A stretch of DNA of 64,000 bases from Lepas anatifera (lineage: Eukaryota; Arthropoda; Thecostraca; Lepadidae): contig JAOTON010001596.1 in assembly GCA_034440635.1 (NCBI GenBank), positions 1,023,501 through 1,087,500 of the forward strand, in the 5' to 3' direction. The notes under the pieces were generated by a model. It searched no databases and was not told the origin of the DNA. It saw nothing but the letters and a program-made list of their open reading frames with translations. The translations under genes were made by a program, and so were the position numbers. Of the stretch, positions 25,613 through 39,989 are shown piece after piece. The first letter of the stretch is position 1. Every line of letters begins with the position of its first letter.

Positions 25613-26654
25613 GCCCTGTTCCAGCTGTCAGCACAGTTTTGTCAGCAGGACCTCTAGCCCAGGGTACTTTAACTACAGGTACAACCAAGTTTCCTACTAA
25701 ATAAAGTCCTCCCATGATGACGTCACCGCCCTTTCCTACTAAGTTATAGGAGATTCTACTAAGTTTTTGGAAGGATCAGCTGGAACATACCAAGTTTGGG
25801 CATATTTGGCACCAATCTAGTATAAATCGAAATCAACTTGTTTCACCCATTTGACAGTAACCTTGATCTCAACGGCGAGCAGCGTATTTTACGTAAATCT
25901 AATGAAAAAATTATAACACTTCAAAGGAATTTGTTGAAAGGGCATGCATTTATTTGATCAACTCAGGCCTACTTAATAGCCGAGAGAAATAAATTTACCT
26001 TCGCTCAAGAGATCACCGGTGTTTATTGTCTTCTGCTGCAGGTACCACCAACAGCCAATCAAAGGTCAGAAATCAACAGCCAATCAAAATCGAGATTAGT
26101 CTTACTGCGAACAGCTGTTAGTGCTGAACCTGTCCTTATTTTTACACGCTCTGGAAAATTTGTAAAAATAATATTCTTCACTGGAGTGTTTGCAAAACGT
26201 CTGATGGTTTCACAAATAAAAATCTTTTAGCTTTCTGTTCAACCATATAAGTTCTGTTGATACAGTTCTAAAATAGGTTATTTAGAGCTTCGAAAAAGTG
26301 CAATTTCTCCAATGCCCTGCATAGTAACTGTAGTGCCTCTCCAGCCATGATGACGTAATGCTGCCAAACAACTTGAACGGGGTCTGCTCTAGCCTCTCCT
26401 CCAGAAAAGTAACATCAGTGCCATAATCGCCTCTTATTTGTGCTAAGCAAAGAGAAATTATTCCTTTATACCATTAAAAAATATTAGGCTGCCACTTCGT
26501 GCACTTACTGTTTTTCATCAGCGCAAACAGCGGGCCATCAGCCCGTAAAACCTCTAGAACTAGTTCCCGGGGAGAGGCTACAATCCTGTGACGTAGGCGC
26601 AACGCGGCCCGCTGATTGGTGCTGACAAAACTGTGCTGACAGCTGGAACAGGGC
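25613..26654. mobile_element. 1,042-bp TIR element, longer relative
   Basis: Same terminal inverted repeat as the 307-bp element 82 bp away: GCCCTGTTCCAGCTGTCAGC at the left and the inverse at 26,635-26,654. The right 265 bp is shared with the short copy; the left about 780 bp is unique and AT-rich. Open frames are short and unrecognised, so it is also non-autonomous. Confidence 0.78.
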
Positions 26655-29600
26655 TTCTCTTTGACAGGGAAGGAAAACCCCTACCAGCCCTTTCTCGGTG
26701 AAGTTTCTCTGGAATCAGGCAGGAGGGTCTGAAATGTGTGGATTTGAAGTTTGTTATTTTATGGCGGTGGCGGTGGCGCATGGTGGCGCAGGATTGTGTC
26801 TGTCAAAGAGGAGAGGAGGGGAAGAGAAGCATCATTAGTAGCAGGAGGAAAATAAATCGATTTTATTGTTTTTGAGATAAAGTTCGTTTTATTTTGGACG
26901 TGGGCCCATTCATGAGTGCCGACCACTGGAAAGCGTCATGACACCTCCATCGAGGAAACGTGCCAGATGAGGTTATGGAGATTGCAAGTTTAATGGTGAG
27001 CTTCAAAATTTCAAGAGACATCAGTGGACCAAGCACAGCAGACCTCCCATCCAGCTTGCCAGTGTTTAGTTGTTTTTCCCTTTGTAGTCTGTCTGCTTAG
27101 GTACTAACTGAATTTGTATAATCTAGGCCTTTAGTGCACAAACACCATCATCAGACAGTTTATTGTAACAAAATAACAAGCTAAACAATTATATAAGTAT
27201 TTTGCTGAAATGGAAGGCAAAAATTTTCCTGTAAAACTTGCCAATGCTGCTTTTGGTGCTGGTGGTCATTGGGAATCCTGGATTACTGCCTATAAGCAGG
27301 CTGAGCAAGATTGAAAAATAGAAAACAACTTGTAGGTGCCGGCTAGTTCTTCAAAATAGCATATGGAAGATTACCTAGGTACCTAGGATTAGATAACTGG
27401 TTGAAAATGTAGGTATGTGCTGTGCTGCTGTAATAAGTAAATTATTAATTGCACGAAGAAGCAACATGCACATTCATGTACTTCATGTTGCTTGCCTTGC
27501 TTTTGTTCTGGAATCCACTTGATGTTATGGAAGAGCAGAGTAAGCACATTCTCCTGATTCAGGTGATGTATTATTTCTATGAAATACATTTCAATAAAAT
27601 GGACATCTAACTATTCACTTATAGTAATGCCACCTAATTCTGGAGAAAGGCGTGATTGGTATTTGTTTTTTTATTCCATAAACCAGTTCTCTTCTACAGC
27701 TTGAATAGTCCCATAGTAATCAGCCAGTCTGCAAAGTTTGGCACCGTTAACCAGACCCTGCGTACGTGTGTATGTGCCAAGACCAGTGTGAGTTGTGAAA
27801 TTTTTGGAATATAAATTGGTCACTGGTGCAAGGTCCGGGTAAAAGGGTGATAAGAGAGAGCCAATACAAAACAAAGAAGTTTTAGAAAAGAGAAAATTCA
27901 GGGAAGATAAAAAATATTAGTTCTGTATTTTTCTCCTTAAGGGAAGGGTCAGTGCATTCCGCTTCCCTATTTTGTTGTGTTTTGGGTGGCTGGTGGTGCA
28001 ATTTTTCTGCAAAGCTAGTGTGACTTGTCTAGCCTACTGTATCTACTAGGCAGGATCTAGAAGGCAAGCATAATTAGGCCATGACCTCCCGGAGGCACTC
28101 CTTTATCCCCCAACTAAAGCTGTAACTTCATGTTTGATCAGTAGGTATAGGAGGAGAATCTGTCTAGAAATAATTAAGTATCCTTGTCTGTTCAGAAGGG
28201 GTATTTATAAAGATGATATTTACCTGGATTGGGATGAAAAATTGAACGCATCTCAGTTTGAGAGCATTGATGTTTAGTCATTCAGCACAAATATTTTGTT
28301 GTGACATGTTTGACATATTTGATGGGCACTTCTATTTAGAATAAATTTGATATAGCTGATGTGAAGAATGAATTCACTGCAACAGCTTAATTCTGGCAGT
28401 CAGTGCCTCTGCCAATCAATATTTTCCCTGCTCAACAAGATAAATTCTTCACCTTACAATCAACCAGGGGCACACATTGATGAAAAAGTGAAAGCTTCTT
28501 TTACAGTCTGAACCCACTGCTTTTTAAAGTCTTGTTGCACCCAAATATTGTATCATACCATGTTTGCTATACTTGGAGGGGCTGTTTGGATTTAGATTAT
28601 ATGAAAGATCGATTTACTGCATCTGTTTAATTCTAGAAAAGAGATTCACTGCACCAGTTTAATTCTGGTAGTCACTGCCTCTGCCACTAAACGTTTTTTC
28701 TACTCACCAACATGAGTTAGGCACACACAAAACCAGTCAAGGACACAAACAGCAATTTTTTTAAAGCTGCATTGCTGCCATTGTTTGTGGTGCAATGGGC
28801 TTAGTCTGCAGTCTCTGTCCCTTCTTGTAGCAACACAGTACAGTTTTGGGGTAAGTGTCTGAAGAGTTCAGAACACTGTGTGATATTTTGAAAGCAAATT
28901 TGACCAGTAGTATCAAATTTCATGCCTGAAGAATTAACATGTTCTCTGCCGTCTTATGATCGCTAATTTTGATGTAAATGTGCAGGATATTTACAAAAAA
29001 ATGTCGAGGAGACAGATCGTGCCTGCAAAAAGTTGGTAGGAGACAGTCGAGACATTTTTTCCTCCTCTGATGGAATCGGTACCTGGCAGCCAAGTTCTTG
29101 TAACAAAAAACTACTAACATATTTATAATCTAGCTTATCCCAATATACGTACATTATGGCCGGTCATCCGAGAGGTTATTTTACTAACGGCCCCGATTAT
29201 ATTCATCATCAGGTCTGCCTCTACCATAAATGGAAATGCAGCACCTTTACGAAATTTTGAAGGAAGCTGCCTGTTAGAGCAAGCCGAGGGCCTTATACAT
29301 CAAGCCCCCAATTTCATATTTGTCCTAAAGCCCACCCTTTGAGGATAAATACACGCCCTCATATCAGAAAAACAATCACGGGTGAGGATTCCTCGCTGTT
29401 CACAACGAAAAGCGTGTCAACGGTCTCACATTATAGGTGCGAGAACGGTAAAAATTATTGGGGGAGAGGGGCACGGCAATCGAACAAAGTGGTCTCGATG
29501 AAGGGGCGAAAGCTTTCGCACCCTCGCCATAGGGGTGTCTTCTGTCTACTGTCGAAATTAGAGGAAAAGACAATGAAACCTAAATAAGTACAAGTGGATA

Positions 29601-29674
29601 GAATTAATGGGTCGTGCGTAAGCTATTTGTAACTTCTAGTTCTTGTATGCCAGGCAATAGGTTTCCAGCTTTGG
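26655..29674 (-). other. AT-rich DAPK intron, diverged direct repeat
   Basis: No exon recognised. Bases 28,368-28,440 and 28,634-28,708 are diverged direct copies of about 70 bp, sharing TTCACTGCA, TTAATTCTGG and TGCCTCTGCCA. The rest is unremarkable AT-rich sequence. Confidence 0.5.
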
Positions 29675-29687
29675 AAATTTCCATAAT

Positions 29688-29873
29688 AATAATAATTATT
29701 GGGGCTTATCGACGCACCAACTGCCAGGGTCATATGGCGTCGCCAACTCTTTCCCTGTTGGAAGGGTTTCTCGGGAGCCAGCTTGCTCCTTGTTCAGGGA
29801 AGCCGCTGGGCCTTGAACCCAGGTCGGCTGCGTGGCAGCCAGCCTCGCTGACCACTCCACTACCGCGCCCCCA
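29688..29873 (-). mobile_element. tRNA-derived SINE with 13-bp TSD
   Basis: On the minus strand box A TAGTGGAGTGG (29,862-29,852) fits TRGYNNARNNG exactly. Box B GTTCAAGGC (29,818-29,810) fits GWTCRANNC. The spacing is tRNA-like. The 3' end is an (AAT)n-rich tail at 29,688-29,700. Perfect direct repeats AAATTTCCATAAT at 29,675-29,687 and 29,874-29,886 are the target-site duplication. Length is 186 bp. Not a functional tRNA gene, since no complete cloverleaf or acceptor pairing is apparent. Confidence 0.85.
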
Positions 29874-29886
29874 AAATTTCCATAAT

Positions 29887-31216
<1,330 letters not shown>

Positions 31217-31383
31217 CTAATTTGAACATGGCTTGACGAATAGGTGCAAATCCCAGGCTTGCGGGAGCTTAGGTACTCCGTAGATCTTGGTTCTCAATGT
31301 TTTGTTTAAGTTTCGAATAACCGTGTCAGTGTTGCCCATCCAGAACCGAAGCCCCCCCCACTGGATAGGATAGTTCTCCCCCT

Positions 31384-31601
31384 GGTTCGGCCCCCAGTCA
31401 CACTCTCCCTTGGTTCGGCCCCCAGTCACACTCTCCCTTGGTTCGGCCCCCAGTCACACTCTCCCTTGGTTCGGCCCCCAGTCACACTCTCCCTTGGTTC
31501 GGCCCCCAGTCACACTCTCCCTTGGTTCGGCCCCAGTCACACTCTCCCTTGGTTCGGCCCCCAGTCACACTCTCCCTTGGTTCGGCCCCCAGTCACACAG
31601 A
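31384..31601. repeat. 28-bp minisatellite, about 7.7 copies
   Basis: Unit of 28 bp beginning GGTTCGGCCCCCAGTCACAC. Copies start at 31,384, 31,412, 31,440, 31,468, 31,496, 31,524, 31,551 and 31,579. They are essentially identical except one 27-bp copy lacking a C, so the expansion is recent. It lies about 290 bp upstream of the DAPK exon acceptor. Confidence 0.97.
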
Positions 31602-32224
31602 TGCACGACTGATTCCTCCCGATTAAGATTCTGTGACCACCACCCGTCAATTTGAAAACAAGTCCCTACGTGATCACGGGTCCGGGTTTCTACCAATTTT
31701 CCGCCGTCCATTTGTAATTGAAACTGAACCATTATGGGGGATGACTCGTATCACGTTGCCTGGCATCGATTCCGTCGGGCCCGGGGGGACAGTATGAATC
31801 TTTTCAGAACTGGTCCACTGCAATTTTCCGACAAGGCTGAGCAAAAGCCTGACCCATTTTCACATGGATTATTGAACTACTGATCTGTTCTTCTTCAAAC
31901 AGAACATAGCTCTATCAAATGCCAGTTAGGGGAGGGTCTTACATGTTTCAGAGCATGAAAGCGACGTCACGTGTTAGGCTTGGGCTTAACACCCACCCCA
32001 GTGGGTGTTCAAGCCACCTTCGCCCAGGTGGGAGTGTTAAGCACCCCCTTGATCTCGGGTCCTATGCGGGATAGCAACAAATCAAATGCCGGTGGGCAGC
32101 TCATACACATTCATCAAGAAACTATCTTTGGTCATTTTTTGGCTCAGGTCTATATTGAGGTCATGACAGGCCAAAGAAGGTGACGGGTCGGAGAAGAGTT
32201 TCTGACCCCTGGCCTCTGACAGAG

Positions 32225-32990
32225 TTGGGTTAGAATATACATTTTTAGGCACCATTCGCTTCCTCTCGTTACAGTACATCGAATGATGTATGATATGGAA
32301 ATACTAAGCCAAAACATAAAAATGATGTGACCTAAGGTCAGGTCAAGGTCACCCTATGAACTAGAATGGTCAATATCTATATGAATCGTCTCGTAATAAT
32401 GATATAAACGTAATTGTAACAAAATAAAAGTTTTATCATTATTTGCTTCAAAGTACTTCGCATAAGTCTGAAAACCTTCTCAAGTAGTCCCAAATGGCCT
32501 CTCAGAGGCCACCGGTCCAAACTTGCAACATGAACCTTGAAAGGGGCCAAGGAAGATATTCAATTTGGAGAAGATATCTTCCTATTCTCCGATTTGGGGA
32601 ATAGGAAGATATTCTAAGCTGTATCTGCACTAATAGAACCATTTTTTCGCCCCATTCCCATTTCACCTATATTTCCAATATAGAGAGGTCATAGTTCGTG
32701 CCTAACCCTGGGTCATTGATATGAAAAAATCCCAGATTAAATCGTGCTAGTGCTCGGTGGGCCCACTATTTGATAAATTTCAATTGAATATATTAAGCCT
32801 GTTTTTACTTGGGCTATCTTAATTTTTTGGGAGGTACGATCACTTGACCTGCACTGGTGACCTGCCCTGAGACGGCCCAACCTTAACACTTTGGTAAAGT
32901 TGCAGAATTGATCAACGATAATGTGTTTTCCGTATGACGGCGCTTCGCACTGCCGTTTTTTTGTGCGGCCAGGAAAAAATCGAGGGTCAA
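32225..32990 (+). repeat. AGGTCA-rich interspersed repeat, copy B
   Basis: Colinear with copy A (2.73-3.5 kb) and copy C (40.5-41.7 kb). Shared landmarks are TTTAGGCACCATTCGCTTCC, AAAACATAAAAATGA, the AGAGAGGTCAT block, and CACTTGACCTGCACTGGTGA at about 32,841. Confidence 0.75.
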
Positions 32991-33789
32991 ACTGGCCCAT
33001 CCACCGGGGTGAGGGTTATAATATTAGCCAAACACTTTTTTGAGATGCTTTAGTTCCATGTGATCAACTGCATGCAAAGTGGTAAAAACCGAAATTTGTA
33101 TACTTGTTCTAAACTTGAAGTAAGCCCTGATGGTAATTTGGTGATAACTAATCGCCGACATGGAAGAACATTTTCAGTCGTAGACTAGGTACCTAAAATA
33201 TATCCGATGATTTGAGAGGAAATTGAGTTGATCTGCTCTTTTTGCAGTGCGAGCCATACCCACCCTCCCCTACATTCTCGACATTTCCTAGGACAAAAAT
33301 CAATGTCCCATTCCAGCTCCTGTTCTTTGTAAGTGGGGTAAAGTTTGCAGGGTGTGGGTGGGGCTGTAGGGTAATCTTTTGACTGGGATATCATAAAAAA
33401 GTTTTACGATCCCATTGGATAATTGTCGTTTGCAGAATAAAAATTAAATCAAAAGCACTACACAAAAACACGAGCAAGAACAATCGAGGAAACGTTTGAA
33501 TTTGGTTCCTGTCTGTCACAGGATATCTTTGCAATGTTATCGGACCCATTATTTCATTGAGCACTCCCATAACTATAGAACAACTTGAAACTGGCACTTG
33601 GGTGCAATGCCTGGAACTGATATATAACTAATATATAAGGCAGTTATAACTAATATAGCAACATTTATCGATCACATTTTCCTAAAAACATAACGAGCAA
33701 AAATATTATATGATACTCCACTTCATGTAAGGTTTAACACATTTTTTCTCGACGCCATTTAGAATACGCCAAGTTAAGCGGACTCAAAT

Positions 33790-34115
33790 CAGAAGTGCTC
33801 TACACTGACAACCCCGAGGCGACTGGGACCCGGCTGAATCGGCACAACTCCCCCAACTGGCGCAGGAAGACGGAAGATCGGTGCAAGAGTGCCAGACACC
33901 ACGTACGGCAGCGGCAGGAAGCCAGAGAGCGCCCGGTCCCGCTGACCGACTCACTTCCCGCCACCGGCCATGGCTCAGAGATAAGAGTGCCAAAGCTGCA
34001 CCAGAGAGACAAAGTTGCATCAGTTGCCATGTGCCGCCACCTCGCGATGCCCAGGCATACGCTGGCATACAGACTCGGGCAGATCCGCCGCCGGGCAGCT
34101 ATAGCGAACGGATAG
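33790..34115 (-). other. GC-rich segment, possible DAPK promoter or first exon
   Basis: A CpG-containing, GC-rich island in AT-rich surroundings, 2.7 kb upstream of the first certain DAPK exon. It contains a minus-strand ATG in a good context followed by a GTGAGT donor (see 33,955-33,971). Open frames on both strands are otherwise unrecognisable. A promoter role is inference only. Confidence 0.25.
33955..33971 (-). CDS. Candidate first coding exon of DAPK
   Basis: Minus-strand GAGCCATGG (strong initiation context) is followed by five codons, Met-Ala-Gly-Gly-Gly, plus AA and then a GTGAGT donor. The two leftover bases fit the phase needed by the 31,094 acceptor (AA|A gives Lys), producing a Gly-Lys-Gly loop that continues into GHYAVV. 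Against it, the protein would lack the beta-1 strand and the residues before the loop that DAPKs normally have, and a 17-base match can arise by chance. Speculative. Confidence 0.15.
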
Positions 34116-34499
34116 AGAATACTCGCGTTAATGGGCTATGAACTGAGCTATCAGTCGCATGAAGCATGCGGACAAGCGCCTGGTTTCGCGTTTACTTTCG
34201 CCCAGAACTCGCGTTTTACGGAGCAGCGGACCTGCATCAACGTACTTCTTTTTGAATGCACTTGTGTTGCGCCTCCCCTCCCTCTCCCCTACGAGACTAC
34301 CTGCCGCCGATGGCTGTTTGGTGATAATTACGGCTGGCGTGGGGCCGATGGGGCCAGATTTCGGTCTTAATCTATCCTCTTTCTCCGAAAATGTTGAGTC
34401 ATGAACAAATGAAATACTAATCAAGGGTTTTAAAGTAGTTTCTGTTCCCTGGCTATATCAGATCGAATCCCTTTATAAAGTTGTCACATTCCCTTTACA

Positions 34500-34980
34500 G
34501 TGAGTGGACATTGCGTTGATCTTGAGCCTCGACTTTTGACAATGTCATTTTACCTTGAAATAAACGTTAGGTCACCTTAACTCTACCGTCATATATCATC
34601 ATTTCAAATATATCTACGTCATTTCAAACGATCCTGTGGCTAAAAACACCGGGTCACTGACCTGGAAAAGTTCATAATGACCTTGATCGTTAACCTTTGA
34701 CCTTCAAATTTACCTTTAAAGTGATGTGACTCAGACACATCATTCTTACTATGTGGCATTATGAGGCCATCACTTGCTCTACAATGCATGAAAACTGGCG
34801 TTCCAGCGGTTTTGTACCTATGCACTGATCTCAAAATAATTCTAACTTGGAAAGCCTGCGAGCACAACAGTATCAACCAATTATCCATACATTGTCTTAC
34901 TCGACGCGCATATCAATTCCCTCCGATGTCAGCAGGTAGCAATTAAAAGCTCTGTATGGTTGACTGGCCACCTGAGAAAA
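34500..34980 (-). repeat. AGGTCA-rich repeat, inverted partial copy
   Basis: Inverted relative to 39.99-40.44 kb and 41.7-42.5 kb. Shared features are AATGACCTTGATCGTTAACC-like TGACCT clusters, the TGGCATTATGAGGCCATCAC segment, CGACGCGCATATCAATTCC, and TGGCCACCTGAGAAAAG at the end. Confidence 0.6.
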
Positions 34981-37900
34981 GTAGACGGGGACCGTCGAGG
35001 CGCCTCACCGCCTGCAGCACGTGTCAAATGGAATGCGGCAATTTCGTAATGGATTTAGACTGCGGGTCACATTGCCTCAAAAAATGAGTTAACATGCTAA
35101 CATGCTGGTAACACAATAATGGGATCTGGACTGACATAGCCAGAAGATGGGGAAACCGTAAAACACATGCTTAGTAGAATGTCAACCATCCCAGAGCTAT
35201 TTCTGGAAAAACTGGATGTGAGGAGGAGCAAGAGAAAGAACGAAAAAGAAAGAGAAAGGAAGAAAAGCAAAGTCAAAAGAGAAATAGGACGATTCGGCCC
35301 CACCAGGCCGGATGCTCGTCGGCTCCATCCCAGTCAGCACAGCGCCCGTCAGGCTCGGTGGTGGAATGGTGGGAGGCGTGAGAGTGCTCTGTACCAGTGG
35401 CGGATCTAAGGCGGGAGGGGAGGGGCAAAAAAACATTCCCCCTCAACGGAAAATGTAACGCCCAATCTGCCGAACTCTTTTTGCCCCGGCTCCTCTTTCG
35501 TTTAGAAGCAAGGTTTTGGTGCTTCAGCTGAACCAGCCAACTAGAAACTATTCCTGTTTTTAGTGTATGAAAGTGGGAAAAATATTGTTTCCTGACTTTC
35601 ATACCTTTCTTGTTCTTACATTATTATTTCCAGAAATTTAACTACGTGGTCCCTTTAAACGGAAACATTTGCATATAAGAGTAGTAGCGCAGAACAGGTG
35701 TTCAGCGAGGAGCGCTCTCCCTAGCTTTTCCTGTCCCATGGCACGGTATTTGGAAGGGGAGCATCCCCGGTCGACTGGTAAGCGCACGCCCTATGCTCAA
35801 GTCATGGGCACAATGTCCAAGGCATCAAAATCCCTGTGACGGAAGTGGTCTCGTCTCGAAATTAGTCAAGGGCGAGGGTTTCAGATCCCGTAATATTCGA
35901 TGGTTTCAAATCAGTCCGCTCTAACACTGACCGAGGCCCCACCGAGTCCCGTGACATTGGTTCCGTTTGCTGGTTTTTTCTTCTTTTCGCGTGTGACTCG
36001 GCCGCTCGAACCCGCGGGAGTCTCTTCTGAGGAGAAATGAAACCCGTGGGAAGCTCGCCCCCGGAAGGTCAGCTGCCCTTCGAACCCTCGCCCCAGTTCG
36101 TGATAATATTCAGTAAAGGCTGACGAATAAACGCACCACCCACAGACGTGGACTTATATATGTTTGGGGAGCGCCCGGGGCAACCCCAGTGAAACATCGA
36201 AGCAGCGTTAAAAATCCTTTAGACTTTCATTTAAGCACATAAATTGGTTTTATAAAGTTCTATGATAAGGCTAAAACACACTTTATTTCATGATATTCCT
36301 ATCAATATGCAAGCTGCTGACATGGTTTCAAATCCAGTGACCCAAAATAGGTTTTGCGCTAGGGTGTCGAGTGGAAAACTCAGCTCGGAATGTATGGCGA
36401 GTGAGTGGAAAATTCCCCTCAAAATGTATGGCGGAGTAAAAATTTCCCAATTTGGGTAGTCAGGTGGTAAACTCTCAGAGCCCTTGCTTGAACTGAAGGA
36501 TGGATATTTCCTTTAATTTTCTCAAAGTAAACATTTTTAAATCGTCCCCAAGAAGCATTGTTTGACTATTACCATGTGAAAATTTGGGTTAAGCAGATAA
36601 ATCTTTTTTTAACCCACTACCCATTGATTAGGTAGGCAGGAGTGCCCTTCCTTACCCGTGCGACCCAATAACTAAGGCTCCATAGGATTAGACAGTTAGG
36701 TATTATTACATTGTTAACGGGTCGCACCACTCCCCGCTCCAACTTTACCAACTGAAACCCCCTGATGCAGTCCCCAATTATTTGTTTAAAGAATTGGCGG
36801 AATTGCCACAAATAAAAAAAATTTGGGGGGCCTCTGAGACCAACCTTCGGGGGTAAGAACTCTGGGAGCCACCAAGACTAACATTTGTGGGATGGAGATC
36901 AACTCTTGGGGGCTTCCCTAGACCAACTCTTGTGCCCCTCCTCTCCTCTCCCACACGACCAGCTCTAAAGGGCCCCTGAGACGAAATATCGGGGCCCCCT
37001 TAGACCAACTCTGCAGAGGGGGCCTCCGAGACCGGCAGGTGGTGAAAAATGAAAATATTTTTTTTATGCAGTACCTAGTGCCAAAATTAATTATCTAAGC
37101 ATACACTGTATAGTTTTTCTATCCGGGACAACGTCCCTCCTATACATATACCTATAGTTATCGGAATTTTGGAGGCCACTCCTGGCCTCAATCGCTGCAC
37201 CTCGCATACACCTATGCTAGGGCCCAGTAGAGCCCCTAGTTTACACTTAACTAACCCAGACAAAACTACAAACTTTATATCATGGCAATAAACTCTTCCA
37301 GACTCTTGCTAAAAGTTTCTTTTCTTTACCTGTCAATTCCCCTGCTCCTCTTCACATATATACTCACCTTCATATGAATATGCTGCTTTCTATCAATCTA
37401 ATCGAAGCTACAGCCTTCTTCTTCTTTCTGCTGCTGTTGTTTCTTCATTTCGTCTACAATCAGCCATGCGCGGCGGGTCGCGACAGCGTCAAAGCGACTA
37501 CTACTTTAAATTTCTGATCGCTTGCCGGTTGCCGGTCGCATGAGCTACATAATTTGCATTTCAAAAAATTCTCTAAATTAATTTTTTAAATCCTTTTTAC
37601 TAGAAAATTATACAACTAAAAGCACACAAAGAGGAACACTAACAATGTTTTGTCAATAACGAATATGAAACCTACCTTTCAAAAAGCTTGAAGATGTCGC
37701 TTTTATTTACTAGATGTAAAGACGGCGTTTTGGTTAGTCCACGCCGTAGACCAGCCATACAAAAAAGTGCCGATGTTTGAAGGGTAACTGGATGCATTCT
37801 TGTTGCCCAAAAAAATCATTTAATGAAAATGTAGAGTTTCAATGTATTCAAGTACCGGACACTTTTAGTTCAACTTAAATATCAGCGTATTTATGCCTAG

Positions 37901-39381
37901 GGTGTCGTAGGGTGTCGTGAGTGAATTTGGGTGTCACACGGCGTGGACGCAGCAACGAAGGGCTAATATGGATAAACATTATTTTCTTCGCAATAAATGG
38001 TTAATTTTATACGATACAATGTCAAAAAATATGCTGCTTAGCGTACAAATTTCAAGATAATTGCTTTTAACAGCAAGATGACCAAAAATGGTTTTTCACT
38101 ATTCTCGGTACCAAAAATACAAAAACAACTTTTCAAGGACGTAAGCCTAGAAATCATATGCACAGATAAACTGCTTTCCAGAAATGTTTCTTTCATAGCG
38201 GTCAGTTCATTTTTTGGCAACACAAGGCTAGGGTGTCAAATTTTCCACTCACCAATTTTGAGAGTGGTGAAATTTAGTGGCGGTCTTCACCCATTGTAAC
38301 TTTCGATTCTGTTCCACTGAAATCGGTGGAGATAAGGATGCCAGGTATAATTGACCAGAAAAATAGAAATCGCCAGATTTTCTTGCAGAAAAGCGAAAGA
38401 AGCGCATAAGAGCCGAGTTAATTTGGCGATCCTCTAGTCGATTCTGCTGCTCTCTTTTTCCAGTGGACGCTGGTAGAGGAGGAAATGGAACTGGCCCCTA
38501 GTAAGTATTCTTGAGTAAAATTCATTAGTAGTAAATATTGTTGGAAGTGAGTGGAAAATTCAGCAAAAAAATATAAAAGTGAGTGGAAAATTCTGCTTGA
38601 CTGGGTGTCGTTCTGCACCCAGCACCCCAGGTTTTGGGTCACTGTTCAAATCTGGGCCCTCTTAATCATTTTTGAAAAATCACGCCCTTGGCGCCACCCA
38701 TTACTATTAGAAGAGTCATTCCGCATAAAATTGATCAAGAAATGGCATTTTCGTTCCCAATCTCTTCAGAATTCTATCTAACATAGTGCACCGATAGAAC
38801 CATGTGAAAGATCATCACACAGAAATTTCTATCCCGGAGAAGTGCTTGAGGTCAGATCTAGGGTCATCAAGGGTCGTAATTTTGTTAACCGAATTAGTTT
38901 ACAACAAACGAAGGGAATTTCGATTTAAACGACCATTTGATAACGAAATTGGCACCAATAATAGTAAAATATTCCGCCATTCTGAACACGAACAAAAATT
39001 GGACCTGAGTTTTGACCTTACTAGAACAAACAGCAAGTATGTATTTCTTATGTATTTCTTCTTTTTGAGATTTATAAACTAAGGACACTCGCATTGACAA
39101 AATAATCAACTTGATGATTGTGGTCAATACACGGTAGAACTAGAACTGCTCATTTTGCCCGGCCCGAATTCTACGGAACTTGACAAGTTAAGTGATTTAT
39201 CCATTGCCCTTTATGTGTATAGCTACAGGCGGAGACTTGATAGCTTTTTGAAATATCGGTATTCTAAGATGGTAACCTAGTGTTCTGCCGAACTAGGTCT
39301 AACCGAACTAGGTATCTCTTGAGATGATAGACGATGTATGGATGATACTTAGACTTGTTTTAAAACACTTTTTATGTGTAT

Positions 39382-39384
<3 letters not shown>
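34981..39384. other. Non-coding between DAPK exon 31.1 kb and repeats
   Basis: No exon recognised. CAGTGGCGGATCTAAGG at 35,395 is another copy of the recurring TIR-like terminus and is followed by sequence like that at 1.37-1.45 kb. At about 35,768-35,890 GGTCGACTGGTAAGCGC and GGGTTTCAGATCCCG could be decayed tRNA-type boxes. GTGAGTGGAAAATTC-type repeats occur at 36,399, 38,547 and 38,579. Bases 36,830-37,050 show degenerate units of about 35 bp around GAGACCAACTCTTG. Confidence 0.4.
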
Positions 39385-39420
<36 letters not shown>

Positions 39421-39443
39421 TTATTTATTTATTTATTTATTAT
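39385..39443. repeat. (AT)n then (ATTT)n microsatellite
   Basis: Alternating AT from 39,385 to about 39,417, directly followed by ATTT tetranucleotides to about 39,443. Confidence 0.97.
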
Positions 39444-39989
39444 AGATGTTTCGATGACAAGGCATCTCGTCAGAACAAAGCCTTAAAAAACACATCAAAA
39501 CACAAAAAGACAGATGCATAATTTCGCATAAAACCAACGAACAGGACAGTTCATAAACAATAAGTCAGGCACACATTTCAATAGCATTTTAAATTTGTTT
39601 CACGTCTTTCACCAAAACACATCAGTGGGGTTCTTCTGATATGACTAAACATAGTGCAGATTTTGACCAATTTACAACAACAGATCGCATGTTTAAAGAG
39701 GGGTAAACCGACATAAATACTGACTCCATATTTCTTTTCAGTGCTTTATCTTTTGACTTTGCCAGAATCTTAGCACCATCCCGTCTTGGTAACTGGTTTT
39801 AAATATGTACACCTGGTGAATTTGAAGACCTATGTTGAATTACATCTCTACTCTGCTCTTTTATTCTAACTTCAATTCCTCTACCTGTCTCTCCGATATA
39901 TGAAAAAGCGTGTCGCATTTAGAATAAGACAAAAAACAGCCACAGCGCGCAATACAAATTCAGTAGGTGTATCCCTACACCAAAGCAGA

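Noticed and set aside
29688..29873. Functional tRNA gene
   Set aside because: A and B boxes fit, but a 13-bp target duplication and an AAT tail show a SINE; no full cloverleaf is evident.
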